Shown: positions 18,952 through 26,285 of the stretch, in pieces
Position numbering within the stretch: the stretch's first letter is position 1
How the letters are laid out: each line of letters starts with the position of its first letter
Assembly (NCBI RefSeq): GCF_029626025.1
Contig: NZ_JARUBF010000001.1
Span: 1,178,001 to 1,242,000, forward strand
DNA: 64,000 nucleotides
From: Solwaraspora sp. WMMD406
Lineage (GTDB): Bacteria; Actinomycetota; Actinomycetes; Mycobacteriales; Micromonosporaceae
Direction: 5' to 3'
Notes under the pieces: model-generated
Database searches by the model: none
Seen by the model: the letters and a program-made list of their open reading frames with translations, nothing else
Told to the model about the DNA's origin: nothing
Translations under genes and position numbers: made by a program

Positions 18952-21317
18952 TCCGCGAGCGGGCCTATCCCGTCGAGCCGTGGCACGTACGGGAGACTCG
19001 GCTGGACTTCGACATCCTGGCCCAGTCGGAGTCGGTGTTCGCGCTGGCGAACGGACACATCGGGTTGCGCGGCAACCTCGACGAGGGCGAGCCGCACGGC
19101 CTGCCCGGGACCTACCTGAATTCGTTCTACGAGCTGCGACCGCTGCCGTACGCCGAAGCCGGCTACGGCTTTCCGGAATCCGGGCAGACCCTGGTCAACG
19201 TCACCAACGGCAAGCCGGTCCGGTTGCTGGTCGACGACGAGCCGTTCGACGTGCGGTACGGCGACCTGATCTCCCACGAGCGGGTGCTCGACCTGCGGGC
19301 CGGGCTGCTCGACCGGCGGTTGGAGTGGCGCTCCCCGTCCGGGAAGAGCACCCGGGTACGCAGCACCCGCCTGGTGTCGTTCACCCAGCGGGCCGTCGCG
19401 GCGGTCTGCTACGAGGTCGAGGCGGTGGACGAGCCGCTGCGGATCATCGTCCAGTCCGAACTGGTCGCCAACGAGGAGTTGCCGGCACAGAGCAAGGATC
19501 CCCGGGTGGCGGCCGTGCTGGACCAGCCGTTGCAGGCCGAGGAGCGGCTGGTGCAGCCCGACGGGGGACTGCTGATCCACCGGACCAAGGCCAGCGGCCT
19601 GCGGATGGCGGTGGCGATGGGGCACGAGATCGACGGCCCGGACGACACCAAGGTCTCCACCGAGGGTTTCGACGACTGGGTCCGTACCACGGTCTCCTGC
19701 GTGCTTCAGCCCGGGCAGCGGCTGCGGGTGGTCAAGCTGCTGACGTACGGCTGGTCCAGTCAGCGCTCGTTGCCGGCGCTGCGCGACCAGGTCGGGGCGG
19801 CGTTGGCCGGCGCCCGGATCTCCGGCTGGGACGGGCTCTGCGCCGAGCAACGCAAGTACCTCGACGACTTCTGGGACCACTCCGACGTACGGGTCGACGG
19901 GGACCCGGAGATCCAGCAGGCGGTCCGCTTCGGCCTGTTCCACGTGCTGCAGGCCGGGGCCCGCGCCGAGCAGCGGCCGATCGCGGCCAAGGGTCTGACC
20001 GGTCCCGGGTACGACGGGCACGCGTTCTGGGACACCGAGATGTTCGTGCTGCCGGTGCTGACCTACACCCAGCCGGCGGCGGTCGCCTCGGTGCTGCGCT
20101 GGCGGCACTCGACCCTGGACCAGGCGCGGGAACGGGCCCGGATGCTCGGGCTCAACGGGGCGGCCTTCCCGTGGCGCACCATCCGGGGGCAGGAGTGTTC
20201 GGCGTACTGGCCGGCCGGCACCGCCGCCTTCCACGTCGCGGCGGACATCGCCGACGCGGTCCGGCGCTACGTGCAGGCAACCGGAGACGCCGAGTTCGAA
20301 CGCGAGATCGGTCTCGAACTGCTGGTCGAGACGGCCCGGCTGTGGCGTTCGCTCGGGCACCACGACCGGCACGGGCGGTTCCACATCGACGGGGTGACCG
20401 GGCCGGACGAGTACACCGCGGTCGTGGACGACAACATCTACACCAATCTGATGGCGCAGCGGAACCTGCTGTCGGCGGCCGACTGCGCACTGCGGTACGC
20501 CGACCGGGCCTGGGTGCTCGGCGTCGACGACGAGGAGACTGCCGCCTGGCGGGACGCGGCGCTGTCGATGCACATTCCGTACGACGACGAACTCGGGGTG
20601 CATCCGCAGTCGGCCGGGTTCACCCGGCATCAGGAGTGGGATTTCCAGGGCACCCCGCAGGACCACTATCCGCTGCTGCTGCACTATCCGTACTTCGATC
20701 TCTACCGCAAGCAGGTGGTCAAGCAGGCCGACCTGGCGTTGGCGATGCACTGGCGGGGGGACGCCTTCACCGACGAGGAGAAGGTCCGCAACTTCGCCTA
20801 CTACGAGCGCCGTACGGTTCGTGACTCGTCGCTGTCGGCGTGCACCCAGTCGGTGATCGCCGCCGAGACGGGACATCTCGAACTCGCCCACGACTACATG
20901 GGCGAGGCGGCGTTGATGGACCTGCACGACATCAACCGCAACACCCGGGACGGCATCCACGTCGCGGCGCTCGCCGGGGCGTGGATCGCCTTGGTGGCCG
21001 GGTTCGGCGGGATGCGGGACCACACCGGTGAACTCTCCTTCGCACCCCGGTTGCCGCAACGGATCAACCGGCTGGAGTTCGCCATGATGTGGCGGGGGAT
21101 GCGGTTGCGGGTGTCCGTCCAGCGCGACGAGGTCACGTACTCGTTGCGCGACGGCGACCCGAACGCCAGCATCGACCTGACCCACCACGGCGAGCCGATC
21201 ACCGTCGCCGCCGACAAGCCGGTGACCAAGACGATCCCGACCGCTGGTCCGTCCGGGCCGCCGCCGCAGCAGCCGGCGGGCCGGTCCCCGGTGCGTCGTT
21301 CGGCCCGCACGGACTGA
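18948..21317 (+). CDS. GH65 family disaccharide phosphorylase (maltose/trehalose/kojibiose type)
   Basis: A 789-residue GH65 protein. An N-terminal beta-sandwich (about 1-270) leads to the (alpha/alpha)6 catalytic barrel. The catalytic acid lies in the conserved DGVTGPDEYTAVVDDN; the phosphate-binding and substrate region includes GHAFWDTEMFVLPVL and the WPAGTAAFHV segment. GH65 enzymes are inverting and phosphorolyse alpha-glucosidic disaccharides to beta-glucose 1-phosphate; which linkage is used cannot be told from sequence, and hydrolases also occur in the family. Overlap with the beta-phosphoglucomutase gene strongly favours the phosphorylase role. The C-terminus (about 770-789) is Pro/Arg-rich. 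Confidence 0.92.
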   Translation: MIRERAYPVEPWHVRETRLDFDILAQSESVFALANGHIGLRGNLDEGEPHGLPGTYLNSFYELRPLPYAEAGYGFPESGQTLVNVTNGKPVRLLVDDEPFDVRYGDLISHERVLDLRAGLLDRRLEWRSPSGKSTRVRSTRLVSFTQRAVAAVCYEVEAVDEPLRIIVQSELVANEELPAQSKDPRVAAVLDQPLQAEERLVQPDGGLLIHRTKASGLRMAVAMGHEIDGPDDTKVSTEGFDDWVRTTVSCVLQPGQRLRVVKLLTYGWSSQRSLPALRDQVGAALAGARISGWDGLCAEQRKYLDDFWDHSDVRVDGDPEIQQAVRFGLFHVLQAGARAEQRPIAAKGLTGPGYDGHAFWDTEMFVLPVLTYTQPAAVASVLRWRHSTLDQARERARMLGLNGAAFPWRTIRGQECSAYWPAGTAAFHVAADIADAVRRYVQATGDAEFEREIGLELLVETARLWRSLGHHDRHGRFHIDGVTGPDEYTAVVDDNIYTNLMAQRNLLSAADCALRYADRAWVLGVDDEETAAWRDAALSMHIPYDDELGVHPQSAGFTRHQEWDFQGTPQDHYPLLLHYPYFDLYRKQVVKQADLALAMHWRGDAFTDEEKVRNFAYYERRTVRDSSLSACTQSVIAAETGHLELAHDYMGEAALMDLHDINRNTRDGIHVAALAGAWIALVAGFGGMRDHTGELSFAPRLPQRINRLEFAMMWRGMRLRVSVQRDEVTYSLRDGDPNASIDLTHHGEPITVAADKPVTKTIPTAGPSGPPPQQPAGRSPVRRSARTD

Positions 21318-21341
21318 CCGGCTGGCGGCACCGTCCTACCC

Positions 21342-21391
21342 TCCACGCCTGTTCGAGGTGCCGCCGTCCACGCCTGTTCGAGGTGCCGCGC
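21342..21391. repeat. 25-bp direct repeat, two copies
   Basis: TCCACGCCTGTTCGAGGTGC plus a few more bases occurs at 21342-21366 and 21367-21391. The second copy runs into the terminator stem that follows, so the duplication may have arisen from the terminator edge. Confidence 0.8.
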
Positions 21392-21424
21392 CGGTCGGGT
21401 CGTCCAGACCGGCCGGCGCGGCAC
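21383..21424. terminator. Hairpin terminator between convergent genes
   Basis: A perfect 12-bp stem GTGCCGCGCCGG / CCGGCGCGGCAC lies between the end of the GH65 gene (+) and the end of the secreted coiled-coil protein gene (-), so it can stop transcription from both sides. Confidence 0.8.
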
Positions 21425-21427
21425 CCG

Positions 21428-22453
21428 TCACAGCAGAGACAGATGTACGTGGTTGGTGTGGTCGCTGCTCGGGTCGCCCCCGGCGCCGCTGTAGGAACTC
21501 CAGCCGGTGGTCGGGGACCAGAACTGGCGGTACCAGATGACGTAGAGGATGCCGAGCTTGTCGGCGTTGCGGACCAGGAACGCGGTCAGGTTGTTGCCGT
21601 AGAGCCGGGCGTCGCCGGTCGCGTCTCCGCCGAAGCCACTGGACTGCATCGAGAAGTCGCAGGCCCGGCCCTTCGGGTGTTCGAACGGGCCACCTGGCCG
21701 GAAGCAGGAGACGAAGCGGGTGAACCCGGCCTTCTTGGCTTCGTTGAGCGCGTGCATCGTGCGTGGGGTGATGCAACCGTTCGTGGTGGGGTCGTCCAGG
21801 CTGCACGACTGCGAGGGCCAGGAGCCGTCCGAGTTGCGTGGCGCCTGGGCGGCCACCGGTGAGGTCGCCGAGACGAAACCGTTGGTGGCCACCGCTCCGA
21901 CCAGCTGCAGCGCCTTCTCGGCCTCCCGCTTCTGCCGGGCCATCACTTCGAGTTGCTGCTCCTCGCGGGCCACCTCGGCGTCGATCGCGGCCTTGGCCCG
22001 CTCGGCCTGCTCCCGAGCCTCGTTGAGTTCCCGTACCCGCTTGTTGTCGTGCATGGCGATCATGTCCAGGCCTTCGGCCCGGTCCAGCAGATCGTCCGGG
22101 CTGGCGCTGTTGAGTAGCACCATGACCGGGGTGATCCGACCCAGCCGGTAGGAGTTGGAGGCGACCTGCCCGATTTGCGGAGTTAGCGCCGCCAGGCGGT
22201 CCTCGACCTTCTCCAGTTCGAGGCTGAGCTGCAGCTGTCGCTTGCGGGACTCCTCGACGGCAGCCTTGGCTTCGACGAATCCGCGACCGGTGGAGTCCAG
22301 CACTTCACTCAGCAGCGGGGGCGCGCCTTCGCCCTCCGGCGTGGACGGCGCGGCGGCGGCGGAAGACGGGGCGACGAGGCCGCCGGCGAGCAGGGCGGTG
22401 ACGGCGACGAGCGCCGAGGCCAGCGTGAACCGCCGGCGGAGGGGTGCGGTCAT
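21428..22453 (-). CDS. Secreted coiled-coil protein with a C-terminal cell-wall-type domain
   Basis: A 341-residue exported protein. A signal peptide ends near residue 35 (AAAAPSTPEG). A long charged coiled coil follows (about 55-195, with EESRKRQLQLSLELEKVEDR and REQAERAKAAIDAEVAREEQ), like the N-terminus of RipA/NlpC-P60 wall hydrolases. The C-terminal ~120 residues contain ARACDFSMQ and a terminal DHTNHVHLS and resemble the ARB-07466 type domain often fused to such coiled coils. That domain is probably involved in peptidoglycan handling; catalysis is unproven. GGAACAGG precedes the ATG. The ~190-nt leader carries a c-di-AMP riboswitch, a class that often controls wall-remodelling genes in actinobacteria. 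Confidence 0.8.
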   Translation of the reverse strand: MTAPLRRRFTLASALVAVTALLAGGLVAPSSAAAAPSTPEGEGAPPLLSEVLDSTGRGFVEAKAAVEESRKRQLQLSLELEKVEDRLAALTPQIGQVASNSYRLGRITPVMVLLNSASPDDLLDRAEGLDMIAMHDNKRVRELNEAREQAERAKAAIDAEVAREEQQLEVMARQKREAEKALQLVGAVATNGFVSATSPVAAQAPRNSDGSWPSQSCSLDDPTTNGCITPRTMHALNEAKKAGFTRFVSCFRPGGPFEHPKGRACDFSMQSSGFGGDATGDARLYGNNLTAFLVRNADKLGILYVIWYRQFWSPTTGWSSYSGAGGDPSSDHTNHVHLSLL

Positions 22454-22467
22454 CCTGTTCCTTTCCT

Positions 22468-22645
22468 TGGCCGCCGACCGAGTTAGCTGACGGGTTCGGG
22501 ACGGAACGATCCCTACCGCGTGATCGCGGATTCACCCCAGTGGAACCTGGTTCCCCGGCTCACCCCGGAGGGTGATTGGGCGGCGGTCACCGCCGGCACC
22601 GGGGGGCGCCACCGGGCGGAGACCGCCGGCAAGCTTACCGGATCG
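22468..22645 (-). promoter_or_regulatory. ydaO/yuaA-type c-di-AMP riboswitch
   Basis: Read on the - strand, the leader contains the conserved core blocks of the ydaO aptamer in order. These are GGGGAACCAGG, then GGGGTGAATCC, then a GCG/CGC helix leading into GCGGTAGGG, and finally CCCGAACCCGTCAGCTAAC followed by CGGTCGGCGG. The last block ends ~15 nt before the start of the secreted coiled-coil gene. Known actinobacterial members bind c-di-AMP and usually switch expression off. The 5' limit is approximate. The order and identity of the invariant blocks make the class assignment strong. Confidence 0.9.
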
Positions 22646-22864
22646 GTGAGCGGCTTCGACACCTCGATGGGCGTCACTGAGCAGCAAAATCACGTTAACG
22701 GACAACGCTTTCGGTAACGTCCACTGTCTGCATTCGAGGGTGCACCGGGGGTTGCCGGATGGGTGATGCCATCCCACTCCACGATCACGCTTTGAAGGGA
22801 TAAGGTCTCATAAAGGCGTTTTGTTTATCAGTCCGGTCCATCGACGGCAGGGTGGGGGCGTGGC

Positions 22865-23569
22865 GTGCCGGAACAGAGTTCCTCCGACCCCGGGGCACCG
22901 GGTTCCTCCGATCCTGAGGCACCGACCGATGATCCGGTCGTGGTCATCGGTCTCGGCCGGTTCGGCGGACAGGTCGCCGGTTCGCTGCGGCGGCTCGGTC
23001 ACGAGGTCCTCGGCATCGACGACCATCCCAAGCGGGTGCAGCACTGGGCGGACCGGCTGCCCCGGGCGGTCGAAGCCGACGCCACCGACGAGGCGGTGCT
23101 GCGGCAACTGGGCGTGGGTGGATACCGCCGGGCTGTTGTCGGCATCGGTTCGGACATCGAGGCGAGCATCCTCACCGTGGTGGCGCTGACCGAGGTCGGT
23201 GTGGCGGAGATCTGGGCGAAGGCGATCACCGCCAAGCACGGGCGCATCCTGGCGTCCGTCGGCGCGGATCACGTGATTTTCCCCGAGGCGGCCATGGGCG
23301 ACCGGGTGGCGCACCTGCTGGCCAGCAAGATGATCGACTTCATCGAGTTCGACGACGGGTTCGCGATCGCCAAGGTCTGTGCCCCGCCGCAGGCGGCCGG
23401 CCAGACGCTGGCCCGGTCACGGCTGCGCCAGCAGTACGGCATCACCGTGGTCGGAATCAAGGAGCGGGACGCGGACTTCCGCTACGCCGGCCCGGAGACG
23501 GTGATCCCGCCGGACGCGTTGCTGATCGTCGCCGGTGCGACCGCCCAGGTCGAGAAGTTCGGTCGCTGA
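22865..23569 (+). CDS. TrkA/KtrA-type potassium-channel regulatory (RCK) protein
   Basis: A 234-residue cytoplasmic regulator. The RCK N-domain has a dinucleotide-binding fold (VVVIGLGRFGGQVAGSLRRLGHEVLGIDD, with the acidic D closing strand 2) and EADATDEAVLRQLG. The C-domain (about 150-234) ends with PPDALLIVAGATAQVEKF, typical of RCK_C. It would gate a TrkH/KtrB-type K+ channel on NAD(H)/ATP or c-di-AMP binding, but no channel gene is adjacent. GTG at 22865 is used. Its divergent neighbour has a c-di-AMP riboswitch, and c-di-AMP also binds RCK_C domains in other bacteria, so a shared control by this nucleotide is conceivable. Confidence 0.88.
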   Translation: MPEQSSSDPGAPGSSDPEAPTDDPVVVIGLGRFGGQVAGSLRRLGHEVLGIDDHPKRVQHWADRLPRAVEADATDEAVLRQLGVGGYRRAVVGIGSDIEASILTVVALTEVGVAEIWAKAITAKHGRILASVGADHVIFPEAAMGDRVAHLLASKMIDFIEFDDGFAIAKVCAPPQAAGQTLARSRLRQQYGITVVGIKERDADFRYAGPETVIPPDALLIVAGATAQVEKFGR

Positions 23570-23734
23570 CTCGTCCGTCCTGCGGGCGTCCCGGCCTGGT
23601 CCGGCGGGCCAACGGTCGATGTCGGAAGGGTTTCCGGTGATCGTCCGCCTCTGATCCAGGTCGTAACCGTCTCGTCACGCCTTCATTTCGTGAGCTGATC
23701 AGGCTTTGGACTTTCGCAAACTCGTGACTCAGGC

Positions 23735-23761
23735 TACAGTCCTCCCATGGGAGCGCTTCCA
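23735..23761 (+). promoter_or_regulatory. Promoter with CebR/CelR-like operator at the likely transcription start
   Basis: TGGGAGCGCTTCCA at 23748-23761 matches the CebR/CelR 14-bp palindrome TGGGAGCGCTCCCA at 13 of 14 positions. A TACAGT hexamer at 23735-23740 would place the start point at about 23747, directly on the operator, a classical LacI-family repression layout. An exact copy of the palindrome is upstream of the GH9 gene at 62.1 kb. Confidence 0.65.
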
Positions 23762-24022
23762 TTGATGGATGTGCACCCCGAACGGTGAACTACGTATGGC
23801 GCGACGAGGCCTTGCCTCATCCGCGCCGACCGCTCAGCCGTACGGCTGGCGGCGGGCCAGCCCGGACTCCGCCGCCAGCCACGCACCACCTGTCGAGAGG
23901 AGGTGGAACCAGAGCCACTCGCGTGGCCCGGCTCCCGCGCGTCACGCACGACCTGGACGCCATTCCACTCGTGCGTGTGAGTAACTGATGGTGGGGACGG
24001 GGGTTGCCCTCCCCGTCCCCAC
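23762..24022 (+). ncRNA. Candidate structured RNA or short-peptide transcript
   Basis: After the CebR-like operator comes a run of hairpins: 23844-23880 (12-bp perfect stem), 23886-23906 (6 bp), 23914-23927 (5 bp with tetraloop), 23943-23977 (9 bp) and 23991-24022 (12 bp, terminator-like). A 67-codon frame starting GTG at 23785 and stopping at 23988 fits between the operator and the last hairpin, but its codon use is not clearly coding and no family is recognised. It could be a regulatory RNA, a leader, or a degenerate gene. No known RNA class was recognised. Confidence 0.4.
23991..24022 (+). terminator. Hairpin terminator
   Basis: GTGGGGACGGGG / CCCCGTCCCCAC forms a perfect 12-bp stem with an 8-nt loop. 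It begins 2 nt after the stop of the short frame 23785-23988. Confidence 0.7.
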
Positions 24023-24470
24023 GCTAGTCCCCGATTGTTACGACGTGGAATCGCCGACAAGTCAGGACCGCGACGCCGGTTCGACCGACAGCCTCACCCA
24101 GCCCGCCGATGTATCGGCGGGCTTGATTGTGTATAGGTCCCGGACGAGATCGATCACCGTGGCCCTCGTCGGACGGGGCGAGGTGCTGGTGGTGAAGATC
24201 GTTCCCGCAGCTCGCGGTCGGTTCCGTCGGGTGGCGACCGGTGTCGGGGTGGCGCCGCAGATGGTGGGCCGGCGACGTTCGGGCGCTCGCGGCGGGCGGC
24301 CGCGCGGCGCGGGCGAGACGGGCTCAGGGCCGGTGTGGCATCGCCCGGCGCGTCTCGAGCCACGAATCGCTAGTGATCTATATCATAGATGCCCGAGCTC
24401 ATGCATCGTCAATCATGAATGAATGGGTGCCCTGCCGTCCTGCCGCGCCCGACAACGGAATCGAGGGCCA
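24023..24470. other. Gene-poor region before the CBM2 protein
   Basis: No frame here is convincing. A second hairpin with an 11-bp stem (AGCCCGCCGAT / ATCGGCGGGCT) at 24100-24123 is followed by TTGATTGTG and looks like a terminator. An A+T-rich stretch at 24374-24420 (TGATCTATATCATAG, ATGCATCGTCAATCATG) probably holds the promoter of the next gene. Confidence 0.5.
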
Positions 24471-25568
24471 ATGCCGGAACTCCACTCGTCCCACCCCAGC
24501 CGTCGTACCGCACCTCCGCAGGAACCCGGCGTACCCGCCAGCCGGCGGCGACCGTTCCGCTCGGCCTCCCTGACGGCCCTGGCGGTCGGTGTGACCGCGA
24601 TCCTGCTGCTGCCGGCGGTACCGGCGGCAGCAGCCACGACCACGGCGGACACCACGCCACCGACGACCCCCGGGCCGATCACCGTCGTCGACATCAGCGA
24701 GACCGACGTCACCCTCACCTGGGCGGCGTCCACCGACGACGTCGGAGTGGCCGGGTACGAAGTCGCCCAACTCCAGTCCGACTACATCCTCATCAAGCGA
24801 ACTCCGACCAACGAGATCACCATCGACGGGCTGTACCCCTCGGTCACCTACCAGTTCTGGGCGTACGCCTACGACGCGGCCGGCAACCGGTCGACCTCCA
24901 ACCCCAGCCTGCGGCTCACCATGCCGCCCGGCGACGCCCAGCCGCCCAGCACCCCCACCGGACTGACGGCCACCACGATCGGCACCGACTCGGTGACCCT
25001 GCTCTGGACCCGGTCCACCGACAACGTCTACGTCGCCTGGTACGAAGTGCTGCGCATCCATCCGGACGGGACCACCACCCCGGTGGCGACCGCCCCGCAG
25101 CATCCACCGACCGGTCCCACCGCCCGGGTCGGCGGTCTGCAGCCCGGCACCAGCTACACCTTCGCCGTACGGGCCCACGACGACGCCGGCAACGCCTCGG
25201 CCGTGTCCACCCCGCTGACCGTCGTCACCACCCCGAACACCGCCAGCTGCGCGGTCAACTACCAGGTGACCAACCAGTGGCCCGGGGCGTTCCAGGCCCA
25301 GCTGACGATCCGCAACCTCGGCCCGACCACGATCGACGGCTGGACGCTGAGCTGGACCCACTCGGGTGACGAGCGGATCGGCCAGCTCTGGGGAGCAGAA
25401 CCCGTCGACCTGGTCGGCCCGGACGTCACCGTCCGCAACACCAGTTGGAACAGCCGGATCAGCGCCGGCGGCAGTACGCAGCTCGGCTTCCTCGGCTTCG
25501 CCAACGGTGGCAGCCCCGCACCGACCGGCTTCCGGCTCAACGGCGGCACGTGCGCGATCGCCGGCTGA
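24471..25568 (+). CDS. Secreted FN3-FN3-CBM2 cellulose-binding protein without a catalytic domain
   Basis: A 365-residue exported protein. A long basic N-terminus precedes the signal peptide (hydrophobic core LTALAVGVTAILLLPAVPAAAA, about 35-60). Two fibronectin type III domains follow (about 65-155, with VTLTWAASTDDVGVAGYEV; and about 162-260, with VTLLWTRSTDNVYVAWYEV). The C-terminal CBM2 (about 265-365) runs from CAVNYQVTNQWPGAFQAQLTI to GFRLNGGTCAIAG, with the paired Cys and aromatic residues of cellulose-binding members. No glycosidase or LPMO domain is present, so it may bind substrate or cells, or be an accessory protein. The ATG at 24471 has GAGGG upstream; a GTG at 24429 would lengthen the N-region. 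Confidence 0.85.
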   Translation: MPELHSSHPSRRTAPPQEPGVPASRRRPFRSASLTALAVGVTAILLLPAVPAAAATTTADTTPPTTPGPITVVDISETDVTLTWAASTDDVGVAGYEVAQLQSDYILIKRTPTNEITIDGLYPSVTYQFWAYAYDAAGNRSTSNPSLRLTMPPGDAQPPSTPTGLTATTIGTDSVTLLWTRSTDNVYVAWYEVLRIHPDGTTTPVATAPQHPPTGPTARVGGLQPGTSYTFAVRAHDDAGNASAVSTPLTVVTTPNTASCAVNYQVTNQWPGAFQAQLTIRNLGPTTIDGWTLSWTHSGDERIGQLWGAEPVDLVGPDVTVRNTSWNSRISAGGSTQLGFLGFANGGSPAPTGFRLNGGTCAIAG

Positions 25569-25603
25569 TCGCCGGGAGACATGCCGTGGTGACGACGGCT
25601 TGC

Positions 25604-25616
25604 TAGCCTCGCCCGC
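25604..25616 (+). promoter_or_regulatory. Probable -10 box of a leaderless transcript
   Basis: TAGCCT at 25604-25609 lies 7 nt before the ATG of the response-regulator gene; no ribosome-binding site intervenes. Confidence 0.5.
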
Positions 25617-26285
25617 ATGCGGGTGCTGGTGGTCGAGGACGACCCCGAGGTACGCAGCGCCGTCGTCACCGCGCTGCGTACCGGCGGATTCGCCGTGGAT
25701 CAGGCAGCCGACTGGAGTCAGGCCGACCTGAGCATGAGCATCAACGACTACGACTGCCTCGTGCTCGACCGGATCCTGCCGGAAGGGGACTCGCTGCACC
25801 AGCTCGGACATCGTCGCCGGGCCGGGCTCACCGTACCCGCCCTGGTGCTCACCGCGCTGGACAGCGCCGGGGACCGGATCGCCGGATTCCAGGCCGGCGT
25901 CGACGACTACGTCGTGAAGCCGTTCGTCACGGCCGAACTGGTGCTGCGGGTGCGGGCGCTGTGCCGGCGACGGGGAGCGACCACCCCGCCGCTGCAGCGC
26001 GTCGCCGACCTGGAGGTCGACGCCGCCCGGCGCGAGGTACGCCGGGCCGGGATCCTGCTCACCCTGACCCGCAAGGAGTTCGCCGTACTGGAGATGCTCC
26101 TGGTCCGCCGGCCGGCCGTGGTCAGCCGCAGTGACCTGTTCGAGCACTGCTGGGACGAGTACGCCGACCCGACCTCGAACGTCGTCGACGCGGTGGTCGC
26201 CCAGCTCCGCCGCAAACTCGGCGAGCCGCAGCTCATTCACACCGTACGGGGAGTCGGTTACAAGATCGCCGCGGTCCCGCCGTGA
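25617..26285 (+). CDS. OmpR/PhoB-family response regulator
   Basis: A 222-residue two-component regulator. The receiver domain (1-~115) has the acidic pocket VVEDD, the phospho-acceptor Asp in CLVLDRILPEGDSL and the switch Lys in VVKPF. The C-terminal winged helix (about 125-220) carries LTLTRKEFAVLEMLL and the recognition region SNVVDAVVAQLRRKLGEP, ending HTVRGVGYKI. Its stop overlaps the kinase start (GTGA). Likely DNA targets and signal are unknown; the FN3-CBM2 gene directly upstream is on the same strand but has no visible operon link. Confidence 0.94.
   Translation: MRVLVVEDDPEVRSAVVTALRTGGFAVDQAADWSQADLSMSINDYDCLVLDRILPEGDSLHQLGHRRRAGLTVPALVLTALDSAGDRIAGFQAGVDDYVVKPFVTAELVLRVRALCRRRGATTPPLQRVADLEVDAARREVRRAGILLTLTRKEFAVLEMLLVRRPAVVSRSDLFEHCWDEYADPTSNVVDAVVAQLRRKLGEPQLIHTVRGVGYKIAAVPP

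Noticed and set aside
18573-21188. 871-codon open frame on the - strand opposite the GH65 gene
   Set aside because: Arg/Gly/Val-rich composition without any domain, fully antisense to a gene with clear catalytic motifs; a G+C-driven shadow frame.
24080-24100. GGTTCGACC resembling a tRNA T-loop
   Set aside because: The flanking bases do not form a T-stem and no acceptor or anticodon stem is present; no tRNA was found in the window.
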